A stretch of DNA of 64,000 nucleotides from Flavobacteriaceae bacterium (GTDB lineage Bacteria; Bacteroidota; Bacteroidia; Flavobacteriales; Flavobacteriaceae). The position numbers were made by a program, and so were the translations under genes. The stretch lies in contig JADGEL010000005.1 of NCBI GenBank assembly GCA_016744415.1, forward strand, positions 62,001-126,000. Direction: 5' to 3'. This document shows, in pieces, positions 53,567-63,985 of the stretch. The number at the start of each line of letters is the position of its first letter. The first letter of the stretch is position 1. The notes beneath the pieces were generated by a model. The model was not told where the DNA came from, made no database searches, and was given only the letters and a program-made list of their open reading frames with translations.

Positions 53567-54109
53567 TTATGCAGTTTTACCTGCTTTTCTTCTTAATACT
53601 TCACCTACAAACTTAACTCCTTTACCTTTGTATGGTTCTGGTGCACGGAAAGAACGAATCTTTGCAGCAACTTGACCAACTAATTGTTTGTCATGAGAAG
53701 TTAATTTAACAATCGGGTTTTTCCCTTTTTCTGACACTGTCTCTACTTTTACTTCAGGAGCAACATTTAAAACAATGTTGTGAGAGAATCCTAAAGCTAA
53801 ATCAAGTTTTTGACCTTGATTAGATGCTCTATATCCTACACCAACTAATTCTAATTCTTTTGTCCATCCCTTAGAAACTCCTGTAATCATATTATTAATC
53901 AAAGCTCTGTATAAACCATGCTTTGCTTTATGATCTTTACTATCTGAAGGTCTTTCAATAGTTACTACACCATCTTCTACCTTTACAGTTACATCTTTAA
54001 TCTCTTGAGATAACTCTCCTAACTTTCCTTTTACGGTAACAACGTTGTCATTCAACTCAACTGTTACTCCTTCAGAAATTGCTATTGGACTATTTCCTAT
54101 TCTTGACAT
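53567..54109 (-). CDS. rplF: 50S ribosomal protein L6
   Basis: 180 aa with the two L6 repeats; M-S-R-I-G-N-S-P-I start and the C-terminal P-E-P-Y-K-G-K-G-V-K near 156-165. It binds near the sarcin-ricin loop and factor-binding site. 12 bp upstream of rplR. Confidence 0.97.
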   Translation of the reverse strand: MSRIGNSPIAISEGVTVELNDNVVTVKGKLGELSQEIKDVTVKVEDGVVTIERPSDSKDHKAKHGLYRALINNMITGVSKGWTKELELVGVGYRASNQGQKLDLALGFSHNIVLNVAPEVKVETVSEKGKNPIVKLTSHDKQLVGQVAAKIRSFRAPEPYKGKGVKFVGEVLRRKAGKTA

Positions 54110-54121
54110 CTCTCCTTATTT

Positions 54122-54520
54122 TTAATAAACGTAACATAAAACTTCACCTCCAACATTTTCTTGAATAGCTTGCTTGTTTGTCATCACTCCGTGAGAAGTT
54201 GATACAATTGCAATACCTAAACCATTCAATACTCTTGGCATTTCTGAAGCTCCGGCATACTGACGTAAACCAGGTGTACTTACTCTTTCTAAACTCTTAA
54301 TTACAGGTTCTCTTGTTGCTCTGTCATATTTTAATGCTATTTTGATAGTTCCCTGAACGGTAGTATCTTCAAATTTATAGCTTAAAATAAAACCTTGATC
54401 AAACAAGATTTTCGTGATTTCTTTCTTCACATTCGAAGAAGGAATTTCAACTACTCTGTGTCCTGCACTTGCAGCATTTCTAACTCTTGTTAGATAATCT
54501 GCTATTGGATCTGTATACAT
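54122..54520 (-). CDS. rpsH: 30S ribosomal protein S8
   Basis: 132 aa starting at M-Y-T-D-P-I-A-D (54520). An upstream in-frame ATG at 54592 would add 24 residues not seen in the family and is rejected. The C-terminal G-I-A-I-V-S-T-S-H-G-V-M-T near 104-116 is the S8 signature. S8 represses the spc operon in E. coli; the 75 bp gap to rpsN is one of the wider ones in this cluster, but I see no convincing structure in it. Confidence 0.96.
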   Translation of the reverse strand: MYTDPIADYLTRVRNAASAGHRVVEIPSSNVKKEITKILFDQGFILSYKFEDTTVQGTIKIALKYDRATREPVIKSLERVSTPGLRQYAGASEMPRVLNGLGIAIVSTSHGVMTNKQAIQENVGGEVLCYVY

Positions 54521-54595
54521 ATATATTAATTTGCGGTTTTGGTTTTTAATCTCAATTAGTTGAGAATAAACTTCAAACCATTTATAATTCAATTT

Positions 54596-54865
54596 TTACC
54601 AAGAAGCTTTTCTAACTCCAGGTATTAAACCTTTATTAGCCATTTCACGGAACATTACACGTGAAACACCAAACTGACGCATATATCCTTTTGGACGACC
54701 TGTTAATTTACAACGGTTGTGCATACGAACAGGTGATGCATTCTTAGGTAACTTTTGCAATCCTTCAAAATCTCCAGCTTCCTTTAAAGCTTTTCTTTTC
54801 TCAGCATATTTTGCAACTGTTTTTGCTCTTTTAACCTCGCGGGCTTTCATTGATTCTTTAGCCAT
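54596..54865 (-). CDS. rpsN: 30S ribosomal protein S14 (zinc-free type)
   Basis: 89 aa of the C-minus class: the region that holds C-x-x-C in zinc-binding S14 reads [13 protein letters not shown] near 48-60, with only one Cys. The end [11 protein letters not shown] is standard. 3 bp after rplE. Confidence 0.96.
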   Translation of the reverse strand: MAKESMKAREVKRAKTVAKYAEKRKALKEAGDFEGLQKLPKNASPVRMHNRCKLTGRPKGYMRQFGVSRVMFREMANKGLIPGVRKASW

Positions 54866-54868
54866 GTC

Positions 54869-55420
54869 TTAGTTCTTTTTAAAAGGTAAACCTAATTCAG
54901 TTAATAATGATTTTGCTTCTTTATCGGTTGGTGCAGTAGTAACAAAGTTAATATCCATACCTCCAATTTTGTTTACTTTGTCAATATCAATTTCAGGGAA
55001 AATGATTTGCTCAGTAATACCTAAATTGTAATTACCTCTACCATCAAAACCTGTAGCTTTGATTCCGTTGAAATCTCTTACACGTGGTAAAGATGCAGTA
55101 ACCAATCTATCTAAAAATTCATACATCTTTGTTCCTCTTAACGTAACTTTTACACCAATAGGCATTCCTTTACGTAATTTAAACGATGCAACATCTTTTT
55201 TAGACATTGTAGCTATTGCTTTTTGACCAGTAATTTTTGATAACTCTTCAAGAGCGTGATCAATTAATTTTTTATCAGCTATTGCAGCACCAACTCCTTT
55301 GCTAATTACAATTTTTTGTAATTTAGGAACTTGCATTACGTTTTTATAACCGAATTCTTCTGTAAGTGCAGAAACAATTCTACCCTTATATTCTTCTTTA
55401 AGTCTTGGTGAATATCCCAT
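54869..55420 (-). CDS. rplE: 50S ribosomal protein L5
   Basis: 183 aa 5S rRNA-binding protein, with the signature [11 protein letters not shown] near 34-44 and K-L-R-K-G-M-P-I-G near 86-94. It forms the intersubunit bridge to S13. 2 bp after rplX. Confidence 0.97.
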   Translation of the reverse strand: MGYSPRLKEEYKGRIVSALTEEFGYKNVMQVPKLQKIVISKGVGAAIADKKLIDHALEELSKITGQKAIATMSKKDVASFKLRKGMPIGVKVTLRGTKMYEFLDRLVTASLPRVRDFNGIKATGFDGRGNYNLGITEQIIFPEIDIDKVNKIGGMDINFVTTAPTDKEAKSLLTELGLPFKKN

Positions 55421-55422
55421 AA

Positions 55423-55731
55423 CTAAATTGCTTTATCTGTTTTTTTAGAGACTCTTACTTTCTTATCATCTTCCATTATGTATCCTACTCTAACAGTCGA
55501 ACCATTTTCTATCAAACCTAAGTTTGATATATGGATTGAAGCCTCTTTTTTGATAATTCCTCCTTGTGGATTCTCAGCACTAGGTTTAGCGTGTTTAGAT
55601 ACCATATTAACGCCTTCAACAATTGCTCTGTTTTTAGCTATAAGTACCTGTGCAACTTTACCTTCTTCGCCTTTATGATCTCCAGTTAAAACTCTAACTG
55701 TATCTCCTGTTTTAATCTTTAATTTTGCCAT
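55423..55731 (-). CDS. rplX: 50S ribosomal protein L24
   Basis: 102 aa with an N-terminal KOW motif ([20 protein letters not shown] near 4-23) and H-I-S-N-L-G-L-I near 67-74. It starts early 50S assembly. Confidence 0.96.
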   Translation of the reverse strand: MAKLKIKTGDTVRVLTGDHKGEEGKVAQVLIAKNRAIVEGVNMVSKHAKPSAENPQGGIIKKEASIHISNLGLIENGSTVRVGYIMEDDKKVRVSKKTDKAI

Positions 55732-55747
55732 CGTTTCTTATAGTTTA

Positions 55748-56119
55748 TTAAAGCACTTCAGGTGCTAGTGATACAATTTTCATGAATTGTTTATCACGAA
55801 GTTCTCTTGCTACTGGTCCAAAAACACGTGTCCCTTTCATTTCACCAGAAGTACTATCAATTAACACACATGCGTTATCATCAAAACGGATATAAGAACC
55901 GTCTTTTCTTCTGATTTCTTTTTTGGTACGAACTACAACTGCTTTTGCAACTTGTCCTTTTTTCACTGATCCGTTCGGTGTAGATTGTTTAATACTCACA
56001 ACAATTTGGTCACCAATTGAAGCATAACGTTTTTTAGTACCTCCTAAAACACGAATTACTAAAACTTCTTTTGCTCCAGTATTGTCAGCTACTCCTAATC
56101 TTGATTCTGTCTGTAACAT
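55748..56119 (-). CDS. rplN: 50S ribosomal protein L14
   Basis: 123 aa, M-L-Q-T-E-S-R-L start, V-R-T-K-K-E-I-R-R near 64-72 and the [11 protein letters not shown] near 98-108 signature. It lies at the subunit interface. 1 bp after rpsQ. Confidence 0.97.
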   Translation of the reverse strand: MLQTESRLGVADNTGAKEVLVIRVLGGTKKRYASIGDQIVVSIKQSTPNGSVKKGQVAKAVVVRTKKEIRRKDGSYIRFDDNACVLIDSTSGEMKGTRVFGPVARELRDKQFMKIVSLAPEVL

Positions 56120-56120
56120 A

Positions 56121-56378
56121 TTATTTAGCTCTTTCTAAGATTTCTACTAATCTCCAACGTTTAGATTTACTCAACGGACGTGTTTCCATAATTTTAACAG
56201 TGTCTCCAATGTTACAATCATTAGTTTCGTCGTGTGCAACGTATTTCTTCGTTTTCAAAACGAATTTTCCGTACATAGGATGTTTTACTTTTTTTACTTC
56301 AGCAACAACAATAGACTTATCCATTTTGTTACTAGAAACAACACCTATTCTCTCTTTTCTAAGATTTCTTTTTTCCAT
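56121..56378 (-). CDS. rpsQ: 30S ribosomal protein S17
   Basis: 85 aa OB-fold protein, with [11 protein letters not shown] near 12-22 and the signature [13 protein letters not shown] near 58-70. 10 bp after rpmC. Confidence 0.97.
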   Translation of the reverse strand: MEKRNLRKERIGVVSSNKMDKSIVVAEVKKVKHPMYGKFVLKTKKYVAHDETNDCNIGDTVKIMETRPLSKSKRWRLVEILERAK

Positions 56379-56388
56379 CTTTACTACT

Positions 56389-56580
56389 CTATTGTACTTC
56401 TCTATTAGTTAATTCTGTAGCTAATCTAGCAACAGTTCTTCTAAGGCCCTTTAACTGCATTGGAGTTTCCAATGGAGATATAGCGTGTGCCATCTTAAGA
56501 TCAGTATAATTTTTTTTCAACTGTACAAATTGCTCTTGCAAATCTTCAGTTGACAATTCTTTAATTTCTGACTGTTTCAT
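56389..56580 (-). CDS. rpmC: 50S ribosomal protein L29
   Basis: 63 aa two-helix protein near the exit tunnel, where trigger factor and SRP dock. It has K-E-L-S-T-E-D-L near 8-15 and the end [11 protein letters not shown] near 48-58. Confidence 0.95.
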   Translation of the reverse strand: MKQSEIKELSTEDLQEQFVQLKKNYTDLKMAHAISPLETPMQLKGLRRTVARLATELTNREVQ

Positions 56581-56592
56581 TCGTTCTATCGA

Positions 56593-57021
56593 TTAAGCGT
56601 TATCATAATCTCTTGCGATTATAAACTTTGTTCTAACCGGTAATTTTTGAGCTGCTAAACGCAATGCTTCTTTTGCTACTTCAAAAGGCACTCCACCTAC
56701 TTCGAACATAATTCTACCTGGTTTCACAACTGCAACAAAATATTCTGGAGCTCCTTTACCTTTACCCATACGTACTTCTAATGGTTTTTTAGTAATAGGT
56801 TTATCCGGAAATATTTTAATCCACAATTGACCTTCTCTTTTCATATGACGCGTTGCTGCAATACGTGCTGCCTCTATTTGACGAGAAGTAAGCAAATTTT
56901 GGTCTAATGATTTAAGACCAAACATTCCATTTGAAAGTTGCGTTCCACGATTGGAATTCCCCTTCATATTTCCTTTTGCTTTCTGTACTTTACGATATTT
57001 TACTCTCTTTGGCTGTAACAT
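56593..57021 (-). CDS. rplP: 50S ribosomal protein L16
   Basis: 142 aa, [11 protein letters not shown] start and [11 protein letters not shown] near 83-93, the loop that reaches the peptidyl transferase centre. 12 bp upstream of rpmC. Confidence 0.97.
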   Translation of the reverse strand: MLQPKRVKYRKVQKAKGNMKGNSNRGTQLSNGMFGLKSLDQNLLTSRQIEAARIAATRHMKREGQLWIKIFPDKPITKKPLEVRMGKGKGAPEYFVAVVKPGRIMFEVGGVPFEVAKEALRLAAQKLPVRTKFIIARDYDNA

Positions 57022-57051
57022 TTTCTATAGTTCTTTCTAAATTGAATAAAA

Positions 57052-57765
57052 TTATTTTCTTCTTCGAGGTTGTTGCCTTTTACCACCTTTACCACCGCTT
57101 TGTTTTTTAGACAAACCAACTAATGGAGAAAGTTCTCTTTTACCATAAACCTCACCTTTCATAATCCATACTTTAATACCTAATTTCCCATAGGTAGTAT
57201 TAGATTCAACAAATGCATAATCAATATCTGCTCTAAAAGTAGATAACGGAATTCGTCCTTCTTTAAAATGTTCAGATCGTGCCATTTCAGCACCATTTAA
57301 ACGACCAGAAATTTGGATCTTAATTCCTTCAGCATTCATTCTGGTTGCAGAAGCAATTGCCATTTTGATAGCACGCTTATATGAAATTCGGCTTTCAATT
57401 TGACGTGCAACACTTGCTGCTACTAGATGTGAATCTAACTCTGGGCGTTTGATTTCAAATATATTAATTTGAACATCTTTCCCTGTAATTTTCTTTAACT
57501 CTTCTTTTAACTTGTCTACCTCTTGTCCGCCTTTACCTATAATAATACCAGGTCTTGCAGTAGTGATAGTAACGGTTACAAGTTTAAGTGTGCGCTCAAT
57601 AATTACTCTAGATACACTTGCTTTAAATAATCTAGCACGTATGTACTTTCTTATTTTATCGTCCTCAGCTAATTTATCGCCATAGTCATTTCCACCATAC
57701 CAGTTAGATTCCCATCCTCTGATAATTCCTAAACGATTTCCTATTGGATTTGTCTTTTGTCCCAT
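57052..57765 (-). CDS. rpsC: 30S ribosomal protein S3
   Basis: 237 aa starting at M-G-Q-K-T-N-P-I-G (57765); an ATG at 57792 that overlaps rplV adds nine non-conserved residues and is rejected. The KH domain [11 protein letters not shown] near 71-81 and the helicase-site region are present. The basic, Gly-rich end ([14 protein letters not shown]) is typical of Bacteroidota. Confidence 0.97.
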   Translation of the reverse strand: MGQKTNPIGNRLGIIRGWESNWYGGNDYGDKLAEDDKIRKYIRARLFKASVSRVIIERTLKLVTVTITTARPGIIIGKGGQEVDKLKEELKKITGKDVQINIFEIKRPELDSHLVAASVARQIESRISYKRAIKMAIASATRMNAEGIKIQISGRLNGAEMARSEHFKEGRIPLSTFRADIDYAFVESNTTYGKLGIKVWIMKGEVYGKRELSPLVGLSKKQSGGKGGKRQQPRRRK

Positions 57766-57775
57766 TCTACTTTGA

Positions 57776-58183
57776 TTATTTGCTTTGAACAATTTTATTA
57801 CCCAACACTAAAGTCACGTGATTAGAACGTTTTCTAATTCTGTGAGCACGCCCTTGTGGTGCTGGTCTCAATCTTTTTAACATACCTGCGCTGTCAACGA
57901 AAATTTCTTTTACAAATAAATTCGCATCTTCAATACTTGCATCTTCATTCTTAGCTTGCCAATTTGCAATGGCAGATAACAATAATTTCTCAAGATTAAT
58001 TGAAGCCTCTTTTGCATTAAATTTTAAGATTTGAAGTGCTTTTTCAACTTCAACTCCCCTAATTAAATCTGCAACTAAACGCATCTTTCTTGGTGATGTA
58101 GGACAACCAGTAAGTTTAGCAAAAGCAATCTGCTTTTTCTCTTCCTTAATTTGTTGTGCTCTTAATTTTTTTCGAACTCCCAT
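57776..58183 (-). CDS. rplV: 50S ribosomal protein L22
   Basis: 135 aa, with the core [12 protein letters not shown] near 28-39 and the extended loop [13 protein letters not shown] near 107-119 that lines the exit tunnel. The N-terminus is longer and more basic than in E. coli. Confidence 0.97.
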   Translation of the reverse strand: MGVRKKLRAQQIKEEKKQIAFAKLTGCPTSPRKMRLVADLIRGVEVEKALQILKFNAKEASINLEKLLLSAIANWQAKNEDASIEDANLFVKEIFVDSAGMLKRLRPAPQGRAHRIRKRSNHVTLVLGNKIVQSK

Positions 58184-58192
58184 GATTACCTA

Positions 58193-58474
58193 CTATTTTT
58201 TACCTTTATTTTTTCTATCAGCACCATGCCCTCTATAAGAACGTGTCGGTGAAAACTCTCCTAATTTATGACCAACCATGTTTTCAGTAATGTATACTGG
58301 TACAAATTGGCGTCCGTTATGAACAGCTACTGTTTGACCCACAAAATCAGGAATTATCATTGATGATCTTGACCATGTTTTGATAACTGATTTTTTACCT
58401 GAATCTACATTTGATAAAATTTTCTTTTCCAATTTATGGAAAACGTAAGGTCCTTTTTTTAATGAACGTGCCAT
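58193..58474 (-). CDS. rpsS: 30S ribosomal protein S19
   Basis: 93 aa, M-A-R-S-L-K-K-G-P start and the signature [12 protein letters not shown] near 67-78. It contacts S13 at the head of the 30S subunit. 6 bp after rplB. Confidence 0.97.
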   Translation of the reverse strand: MARSLKKGPYVFHKLEKKILSNVDSGKKSVIKTWSRSSMIIPDFVGQTVAVHNGRQFVPVYITENMVGHKLGEFSPTRSYRGHGADRKNKGKK

Positions 58475-58480
58475 ATCTTA

Positions 58481-59305
58481 TTATTTTTTTCTACGTTCTA
58501 AAATATACTTATTACTCGCTTTAGTCTTAGATCTAGTTTTGAATCCTTTAGCAGGAATTCCGTTCTTAGATCTTGGATGACCTCCTGAAGATTTACCTTC
58601 TCCACCACCCATTGGGTGATCAACTGGATTCATCACAACTGGTCTAACTCTAGATCTTCTACCCAACCATCTTGTTCTACCTGCTTTACCAGATACTAAT
58701 AATTGGTGATCAGAATTAGATACAACTCCGATAGTTGCCATACATGTTAACAAGATTAATCTTGTTTCACCTGATGGTAACTTTACCGTAGCATATTTTC
58801 CGTCTTTTGCCATTAACTGAGCAAATGAACCAGCACTACGCGCCATAACAGCACCTTGACCTGGACGTAACTCAATACAAGAAATCGTTGTTCCTAAAGG
58901 CATGTTACCAAGAGACATTGCATTTCCAATTTCTGGAGCAACCGTATCACCTGATACTACTTTTTGACCAACTTCCAATCCATTTTGAGCAATCACATAT
59001 CTCTTTGCTCCATCAGCATAAACTAATAAAGCGATAAAAGCTGTACGGTTTGGATCGTATTCTATTGATTTTACAGTTGCTGGAATACCAGACTTATCTC
59101 TTTTAAAATCGATAATACGATATCTCTGTTTATGACCACCACCTATGTGTTGCATGGTCATCTTTCCACTGTTGTTTCGACCTCCAGATCTTTTTTTCGG
59201 AGCAAGTAAACTTTTCTCCGGCTTATCAGTAGTTATGGCGTCGAACCCATTTACTACTCTAAAACGCTGACCTGGTGTTATTGGTTTTAATTTTCTAACT
59301 GACAT
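58481..59305 (-). CDS. rplB: 50S ribosomal protein L2
   Basis: 274 aa, essential for peptidyl transferase and subunit joining. [12 protein letters not shown] near 49-60 and the C-terminal [12 protein letters not shown] near 225-236, with the conserved His, are intact. Confidence 0.97.
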   Translation of the reverse strand: MSVRKLKPITPGQRFRVVNGFDAITTDKPEKSLLAPKKRSGGRNNSGKMTMQHIGGGHKQRYRIIDFKRDKSGIPATVKSIEYDPNRTAFIALLVYADGAKRYVIAQNGLEVGQKVVSGDTVAPEIGNAMSLGNMPLGTTISCIELRPGQGAVMARSAGSFAQLMAKDGKYATVKLPSGETRLILLTCMATIGVVSNSDHQLLVSGKAGRTRWLGRRSRVRPVVMNPVDHPMGGGEGKSSGGHPRSKNGIPAKGFKTRSKTKASNKYILERRKK

Positions 59306-59315
59306 TTTATTCTAA

Positions 59316-59606
59316 TTAGATGTTGCTATAAAAATCAATGTTATCTCCTTCTGCTATTTGAACTATCGCTTTTTTATAAGCTCCTTTCTTGCCAGAAACA
59401 ACACCAGTTTTTGTAAACTTCGTTGTTCTTTTAACAGGATAATTCATAGTCCTAACTGCTTCAACAGAAACGCCGTAAGTTCCCTCTACGGCTTTTTTGA
59501 TTTCAACTTTGTTAGCATTCTTATCTACAACAAATCCATAACGATTATTTAGCTCGCTATCATTTGTCATTTTTTCCGTTATAATAGGTTTTATTAAAAT
59601 ATTCAT
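59316..59606 (-). CDS. rplW: 50S ribosomal protein L23
   Basis: 96 aa, with I-I-T-E-K-M-T near 8-14 and the family core A-N-K-V-E-I-K-K-A-V-E near 31-41. It docks trigger factor and SRP at the tunnel exit. Between rplD and rplB. Confidence 0.96.
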   Translation of the reverse strand: MNILIKPIITEKMTNDSELNNRYGFVVDKNANKVEIKKAVEGTYGVSVEAVRTMNYPVKRTTKFTKTGVVSGKKGAYKKAIVQIAEGDNIDFYSNI

Positions 59607-59621
59607 CGTGATACCTATTTC

Positions 59622-60242
59622 TTATAATTGATTAATTCCTTCTAAAGAGCCTTCTAAGAGAATGACTTTATTAGCATTTAAAATTTCATAAGTACTTAAA
59701 CCTGAATTTGTTATGGTTTTAGCGCGTTTTAAATTTCGTGATGACAAATATACATTATTATTTAAATCACCCAACACAAATAAAGTTTTTTTGTTTTCTA
59801 AACCAAGACCTTGCAAAACAGAGATAAAATTCTTAGTACTTGGAGCTTCAAAATTGAAGTTTTCAACCACTATAATATTGCTGTCTTTTGCTTGAGTACT
59901 TAAGGCAGATTTACGTGCCAGTTTTTTCAAACCTTTATTCAATTTGAAAGAATAATTTCTTGGTCTAGGACCAAACATTCTTCCTCCACCTCTAAAAACA
60001 CCAGACTTAATACTTCCCGCACGAGCTGTACCGGTTCCTTTTTGTTTTTTAATCTTCCTTGTAGATCCAGTAATCTCAGCTCTTTCTTTAGCCTTGTGAG
60101 TTCCCTGTCTTTTATTTGCCAAATGTTGTTTGACATCTAAATATACAGCATGATCATTTACCTCTACTCCAAATACACCATCTGAAAGCTCAACTTTCCT
60201 ACCTGTATCTTTTCCGTGTATGTCTAAAACTTTTACTTTCAT
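59622..60242 (-). CDS. rplD: 50S ribosomal protein L4
   Basis: 206 aa, with the extended loop K-Q-K-G-T-G-T-A-R-A-G-S near 68-79 that reaches the exit tunnel. In E. coli L4 regulates the S10 operon by binding its leader; here a terminator-bearing leader-like spacer lies upstream of rplC (60.9-61.0 kb), making L4 a natural candidate regulator. Its start overlaps the rplC end by one base. Confidence 0.97.
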   Translation of the reverse strand: MKVKVLDIHGKDTGRKVELSDGVFGVEVNDHAVYLDVKQHLANKRQGTHKAKERAEITGSTRKIKKQKGTGTARAGSIKSGVFRGGGRMFGPRPRNYSFKLNKGLKKLARKSALSTQAKDSNIIVVENFNFEAPSTKNFISVLQGLGLENKKTLFVLGDLNNNVYLSSRNLKRAKTITNSGLSTYEILNANKVILLEGSLEGINQL

Positions 60243-60859
60243 TATTTCTGAATGATTACATAAGCGTTTTTATGACCAGGAACACATCCCTTAACAACAA
60301 GCAGATTCTTATCAGCAACTACTTTTAAAACTCTTAAATTTTGAACTTTCACTTTATCACCTCCCATTCTACCTGCCATACGCATTCCTTTAAACACTCT
60401 TGCAGGATATGATGCAGCTCCAATAGAACCTGGTGCTCTTAAACGGTTATGTTGACCGTGAGTGGCTTGACCAACCCCAGCAAAACCGTGTCTTTTAACT
60501 ACCCCTTGAAAACCTTTACCTTTAGATGTTGCTGATACATCAACAAACTCTCCTTCGCTAAAGTGCTCAACAGTAATTGAATCACCTAATTTATACTCTT
60601 CTTCAAACCCTTGGAACTCAATGACTTTTTTCTTGGCTGTGGTACCTGCTTTTTTAAAGTGACCATCTAAAGCTTTATTAGAGCTCTTTGCCTTTTTGTC
60701 ATCGAAACCAAGCTGCAACGCATTGTAGCCGTCAACCTCTTCGGTTCTGACTTGGGTAACAACGCATGGACCAGCTTCGATAACTGTACAAGGAATGTTT
60801 TTCCCGTTGTCATCAAATAAGCTGGTCATTCCGATTTTTCTTCCTATTAACCCAGACAT
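60242..60859 (-). CDS. rplC: 50S ribosomal protein L3
   Basis: 205 aa, with G-R-K-I-G-M-T near 6-12 and the core loop [16 protein letters not shown] near 133-148, including the Gln that is methylated in some bacteria. It is preceded by a 173 bp structured spacer, by far the longest gap in the S10 cluster. Confidence 0.97.
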   Translation of the reverse strand: MSGLIGRKIGMTSLFDDNGKNIPCTVIEAGPCVVTQVRTEEVDGYNALQLGFDDKKAKSSNKALDGHFKKAGTTAKKKVIEFQGFEEEYKLGDSITVEHFSEGEFVDVSATSKGKGFQGVVKRHGFAGVGQATHGQHNRLRAPGSIGAASYPARVFKGMRMAGRMGGDKVKVQNLRVLKVVADKNLLVVKGCVPGHKNAYVIIQK

Positions 60860-60896
60860 TTTAATTTAATTTATTATTAATACTCATTTATTATTC

Positions 60897-60927
60897 AAAA
60901 AAACAGGGTTAAAAAACTTCAACCCTG
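60897..60927 (-). terminator. Terminator-like hairpin between rpsJ and rplC
   Basis: Minus strand CAGGGTT, a 10 nt loop, AACCCTG and seven T. It is a complete intrinsic terminator placed 37 nt before the rplC start, inside the operon, so it is a likely attenuator. Confidence 0.7.
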
Positions 60928-61026
60928 ATGTTTTTTTACCGTTTTTCCCTCGACAACTGCTCGGGACATGTACTTCGATTCTATAATCGAATGTTCTCTT
61001 TAGATAAGATGTGAAAAATCACATCA
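60928..61026 (-). promoter_or_regulatory. Structured leader-like region upstream of rplC
   Basis: Three further hairpins precede the terminator on the minus strand: GATGTGA / TCACATC (61008-61025), TTCGATT / AATCGAA (60974-60991) and TCCC...GGGA with flanking CGA pairs (60946-60966). Together with the terminator this fills the gap. Part of it (CGACAACTGCTCGGG) also resembles a dispersed repeat, so origin by repeat insertion is possible. Confidence 0.5.
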
Positions 61027-61032
61027 TGCTAA

Positions 61033-61338
61033 CTAAACTTTAATTTCAACTTCAACTCCGCTAGGAAGCTCAAGTTTCATTAGTGCATCAATCGTTTTTG
61101 ATGATGAACTATAGATATCTAATAATCTTTTATAAGAACTTAATTGAAATTGTTCTCTAGATTTTTTATTTACGTGTGGTGAACGCAACACAGTAAAAAT
61201 CTTTTTGTTTGTTGGTAATGGTATTGGACCATTAACAACCGCACCAGTACTCTTCACTGTTTTTACGATTTTCTCAGCAGATTTATCTACTAAATTGTAA
61301 TCGTAAGACTTTAATTTTATTCTAATTTTTTGACTCAT
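61033..61338 (-). CDS. rpsJ: 30S ribosomal protein S10 (NusE)
   Basis: 101 aa, [10 protein letters not shown] start and G-P-I-P-L-P-T near 38-44, followed by [12 protein letters not shown] near 53-64. It also acts in transcription antitermination with NusB. It is 17 bp downstream of fusA and separated from rplC by a structured spacer. Confidence 0.97.
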   Translation of the reverse strand: MSQKIRIKLKSYDYNLVDKSAEKIVKTVKSTGAVVNGPIPLPTNKKIFTVLRSPHVNKKSREQFQLSSYKRLLDIYSSSSKTIDALMKLELPSGVEVEIKV

Positions 61339-61355
61339 CTTTTATAATTTAGTAA

Positions 61356-63479
61356 TTAACCTTTTGCTTTTTCAATTACTGCTTCTGAAATATTTGAAGG
61401 AGTTTGTGAGTAGTGAGAGAATTCCATTGTTGACGTTGCTCTACCAGAAGATAATGTTCTTAATGTAGTTACATATCCAAACATTTCTGATAATGGCACA
61501 TCAGCTTTTACAACTTTTGCTCCTGCTCTGTCATCCATTGCATTCACTTGACCTCTACGCCTATTTAAATCTCCAACGATATCACCCATATAATCTTCAG
61601 GTGTTACCACATCCATTTTCATCATTGGCTCAAGAATTACAGCACCTGCTGCTTTCGCTGCTGCTTTATAACCTAGCTTTGCTGCCAATTCAAAAGATAG
61701 AGCATCAGAATCCACAGGGTGGAACGACCCATCTTTCAATGTGATTTTCATTGTATCCATTTCAAATCCTGCTAAAGGACCATTTTTCATAGCCGCTGCA
61801 AAACCTTTTTCTACTGAAGGAATAAATTCTTTTGGAATACGTCCACCTTTAATTTGATCAACAAACTGCAATCCTGGACCTTTGAAATCTTCATCAGCTG
61901 GACCCATTTCAAATACGATATCACCAAACTTACCACGACCACCAGATTGCTTTTTATAAGTTTCTCTGTGTTCAGCCATTCTAGTTAAAGCTTCCTTGTA
62001 TTCTACTTGAGGCTCACCTTCATTAACTTCAACCTTAAATTCTCGCTTCAATCTATCAACGATAATATCCAAGTGCAATTCTCCCATTCCTGAGATAATT
62101 GTCTGCCCTGAAGCTTCATCAGTTTTTACTTGGAAAGTTGGATCTTCTTCAGCTAATTTTGCCAAAGCCATTCCTAATTTCTCAACATCAACTTTAGTTT
62201 TAGGCTCAACAGCAATACCAATTACTGGGTCAGGAAAGTCCATAGATTCTAAAACTATAGGGTGCTTTAAGTCTGACATTGTATCACCAGTTTTAATATC
62301 TTTAAATCCAACAGCAGCACCAATATCTCCAGCTTCAATATACTCAATTGCATTTTGCTTGTTAGAGTGCATTTGGTAAATTCTAGAAATACGCTCTTTT
62401 TTACCTGAACGATTATTTAAGATATAAGAACCCGCATCTAAATGACCTGAATATGCTCTAAAAAATGCTAAGCGTCCAACAAAAGGATCTGTTGCAATTT
62501 TAAATGCTAAAGCAGCAAATGGCTCCTTTACATCTGGCTTACGAATTTCTTCATTATTTGTATCTGGATTTACACCAACAATACCTTCTTTATCTAAAGG
62601 TGATGGTAAATAACGACAAACAGCATCTAATAAGAACTGTACACCTTTGTTTTTAAATGCAGAACCACAAATCATAGGAATGATTGCCATATCCATTACT
62701 GCAGCACGCAATGCATTGTGCACCTCCTCTTCAGTAATAGAATCTTCATCTTCCATGAATTTCTCTAAAAGATTCTCATCATAACTTGCTACTTCTTCAA
62801 TTAAAAGTGCACGATATTTACGAGCTTCTTCTTTCATATCCTCAGGAATATCGACAATATCGAAAGTCGCTCCTTGAGTTTGATCATGCCAAATAATAGC
62901 ACGGTTTTTTACTAAATCAACAACGCCTCTAAAATCTTCTTCATCACCTATGTTCAAAACGATTGGCACCGCGTTTGACTTTAACATGTCTTTAACCTGC
63001 TGACAAACCATCATAAAATCAGATCCTTGACGGTCCATTTTATTTACAAAACCAATTCTTGGCACCTTGTAATTATCAGCTAATCTCCAGTTAGTTTCAG
63101 ATTGTGGCTCAACACCATCAACGGCACTAAACAAAAACACCAAACCATCTAATACACGTAACGATCTATTTACCTCTACAGTAAAATCAACGTGACCCGG
63201 AGTGTCAATAATATTAAAGTGATATCCTTTCGTTTCGGAAGTTGGTTGCCCATTTTCAACTGGGAATTTCCATTCACAAGTTGTAGCTGCAGAAGTAATT
63301 GTAATACCTCTTTCTTGCTCTTGCTCCATCCAGTCCATTGTTGCAGCACCATCATGTACTTCACCAATTTTATGAGAAACTCCTGTGTAATATAGTACAC
63401 GCTCAGTTGTAGTTGTTTTCCCTGCATCAATATGTGCAGCAATACCAATATTTCTAGTGAATTTTAAATCTCTTGCCAT
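61356..63479 (-). CDS. fusA: Elongation factor G
   Basis: A 707 aa translocase GTPase. G1 is [10 protein letters not shown] near 15-24, G3 D-T-P-G-H near 92-96, G4 N-K-M-D near 146-149, and domain IV contains S-G-G-R-G-K-F-G-D near 524-532. Full length. It sits between rpsG and rpsJ as in the str operon, but tuf is not adjacent. Confidence 0.97.
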   Translation of the reverse strand: MARDLKFTRNIGIAAHIDAGKTTTTERVLYYTGVSHKIGEVHDGAATMDWMEQEQERGITITSAATTCEWKFPVENGQPTSETKGYHFNIIDTPGHVDFTVEVNRSLRVLDGLVFLFSAVDGVEPQSETNWRLADNYKVPRIGFVNKMDRQGSDFMMVCQQVKDMLKSNAVPIVLNIGDEEDFRGVVDLVKNRAIIWHDQTQGATFDIVDIPEDMKEEARKYRALLIEEVASYDENLLEKFMEDEDSITEEEVHNALRAAVMDMAIIPMICGSAFKNKGVQFLLDAVCRYLPSPLDKEGIVGVNPDTNNEEIRKPDVKEPFAALAFKIATDPFVGRLAFFRAYSGHLDAGSYILNNRSGKKERISRIYQMHSNKQNAIEYIEAGDIGAAVGFKDIKTGDTMSDLKHPIVLESMDFPDPVIGIAVEPKTKVDVEKLGMALAKLAEEDPTFQVKTDEASGQTIISGMGELHLDIIVDRLKREFKVEVNEGEPQVEYKEALTRMAEHRETYKKQSGGRGKFGDIVFEMGPADEDFKGPGLQFVDQIKGGRIPKEFIPSVEKGFAAAMKNGPLAGFEMDTMKITLKDGSFHPVDSDALSFELAAKLGYKAAAKAAGAVILEPMMKMDVVTPEDYMGDIVGDLNRRRGQVNAMDDRAGAKVVKADVPLSEMFGYVTTLRTLSSGRATSTMEFSHYSQTPSNISEAVIEKAKG

Positions 63480-63482
63480 TTC

Positions 63483-63959
63483 TTAAAATCTGAAGTGTGA
63501 GAATGCTTTATTAGCTTCTGCCATTTTATGAACATCAACTCTTTTCTTAACAGCTGCACCTTCTTCTTTAGCCGCAGCTAAAATCTCTGCCGCTAATTTT
63601 TGAGCCATTGTTTTTTCGTTACGTTTCCTTGTATAAGAAATTAACCATTTAATCGCCATAGAAATTTTGCGATCTGGTCTAATTTGCATTGGAATTTGGA
63701 ATGTTGCGCCACCAACACGACGACTACGTACTTCTACTTGAGGCATCACATTTGTCAATGCATCTTTCCAAATTTCTAAAGCTGATTTTTCTTCGTCTTG
63801 TTTTCTTTCCTCTACAATGTCTAATGCATCATAAAATACTTTAAAAGCTGTAGATTTTTTACCATCCCACATTAAGTTATTTACAAAACGTGTAACTAAC
63901 TGATCATTAAATTTTGGATCTGGTAAAAGAATTCTTTTTTTCGCTCTTCTTTTTCTCAT
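63483..63959 (-). CDS. rpsG: 30S ribosomal protein S7
   Basis: 158 aa, with [14 protein letters not shown] near 15-28 and [13 protein letters not shown] near 74-86. It starts 30S head assembly. 3 bp upstream of fusA. Confidence 0.97.
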   Translation of the reverse strand: MRKRRAKKRILLPDPKFNDQLVTRFVNNLMWDGKKSTAFKVFYDALDIVEERKQDEEKSALEIWKDALTNVMPQVEVRSRRVGGATFQIPMQIRPDRKISMAIKWLISYTRKRNEKTMAQKLAAEILAAAKEEGAAVKKRVDVHKMAEANKAFSHFRF

Positions 63960-63985
63960 GTCTTTACTTTAAAAGTGTTATAAAT

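Noticed and set aside
60941-60966. Rejecting the rpsJ-rplC spacer as only a repeat insertion
   Set aside because: Part of it resembles dispersed repeats, but the terminator and the other hairpins are outside that part, so the regulatory reading is kept with reduced confidence.
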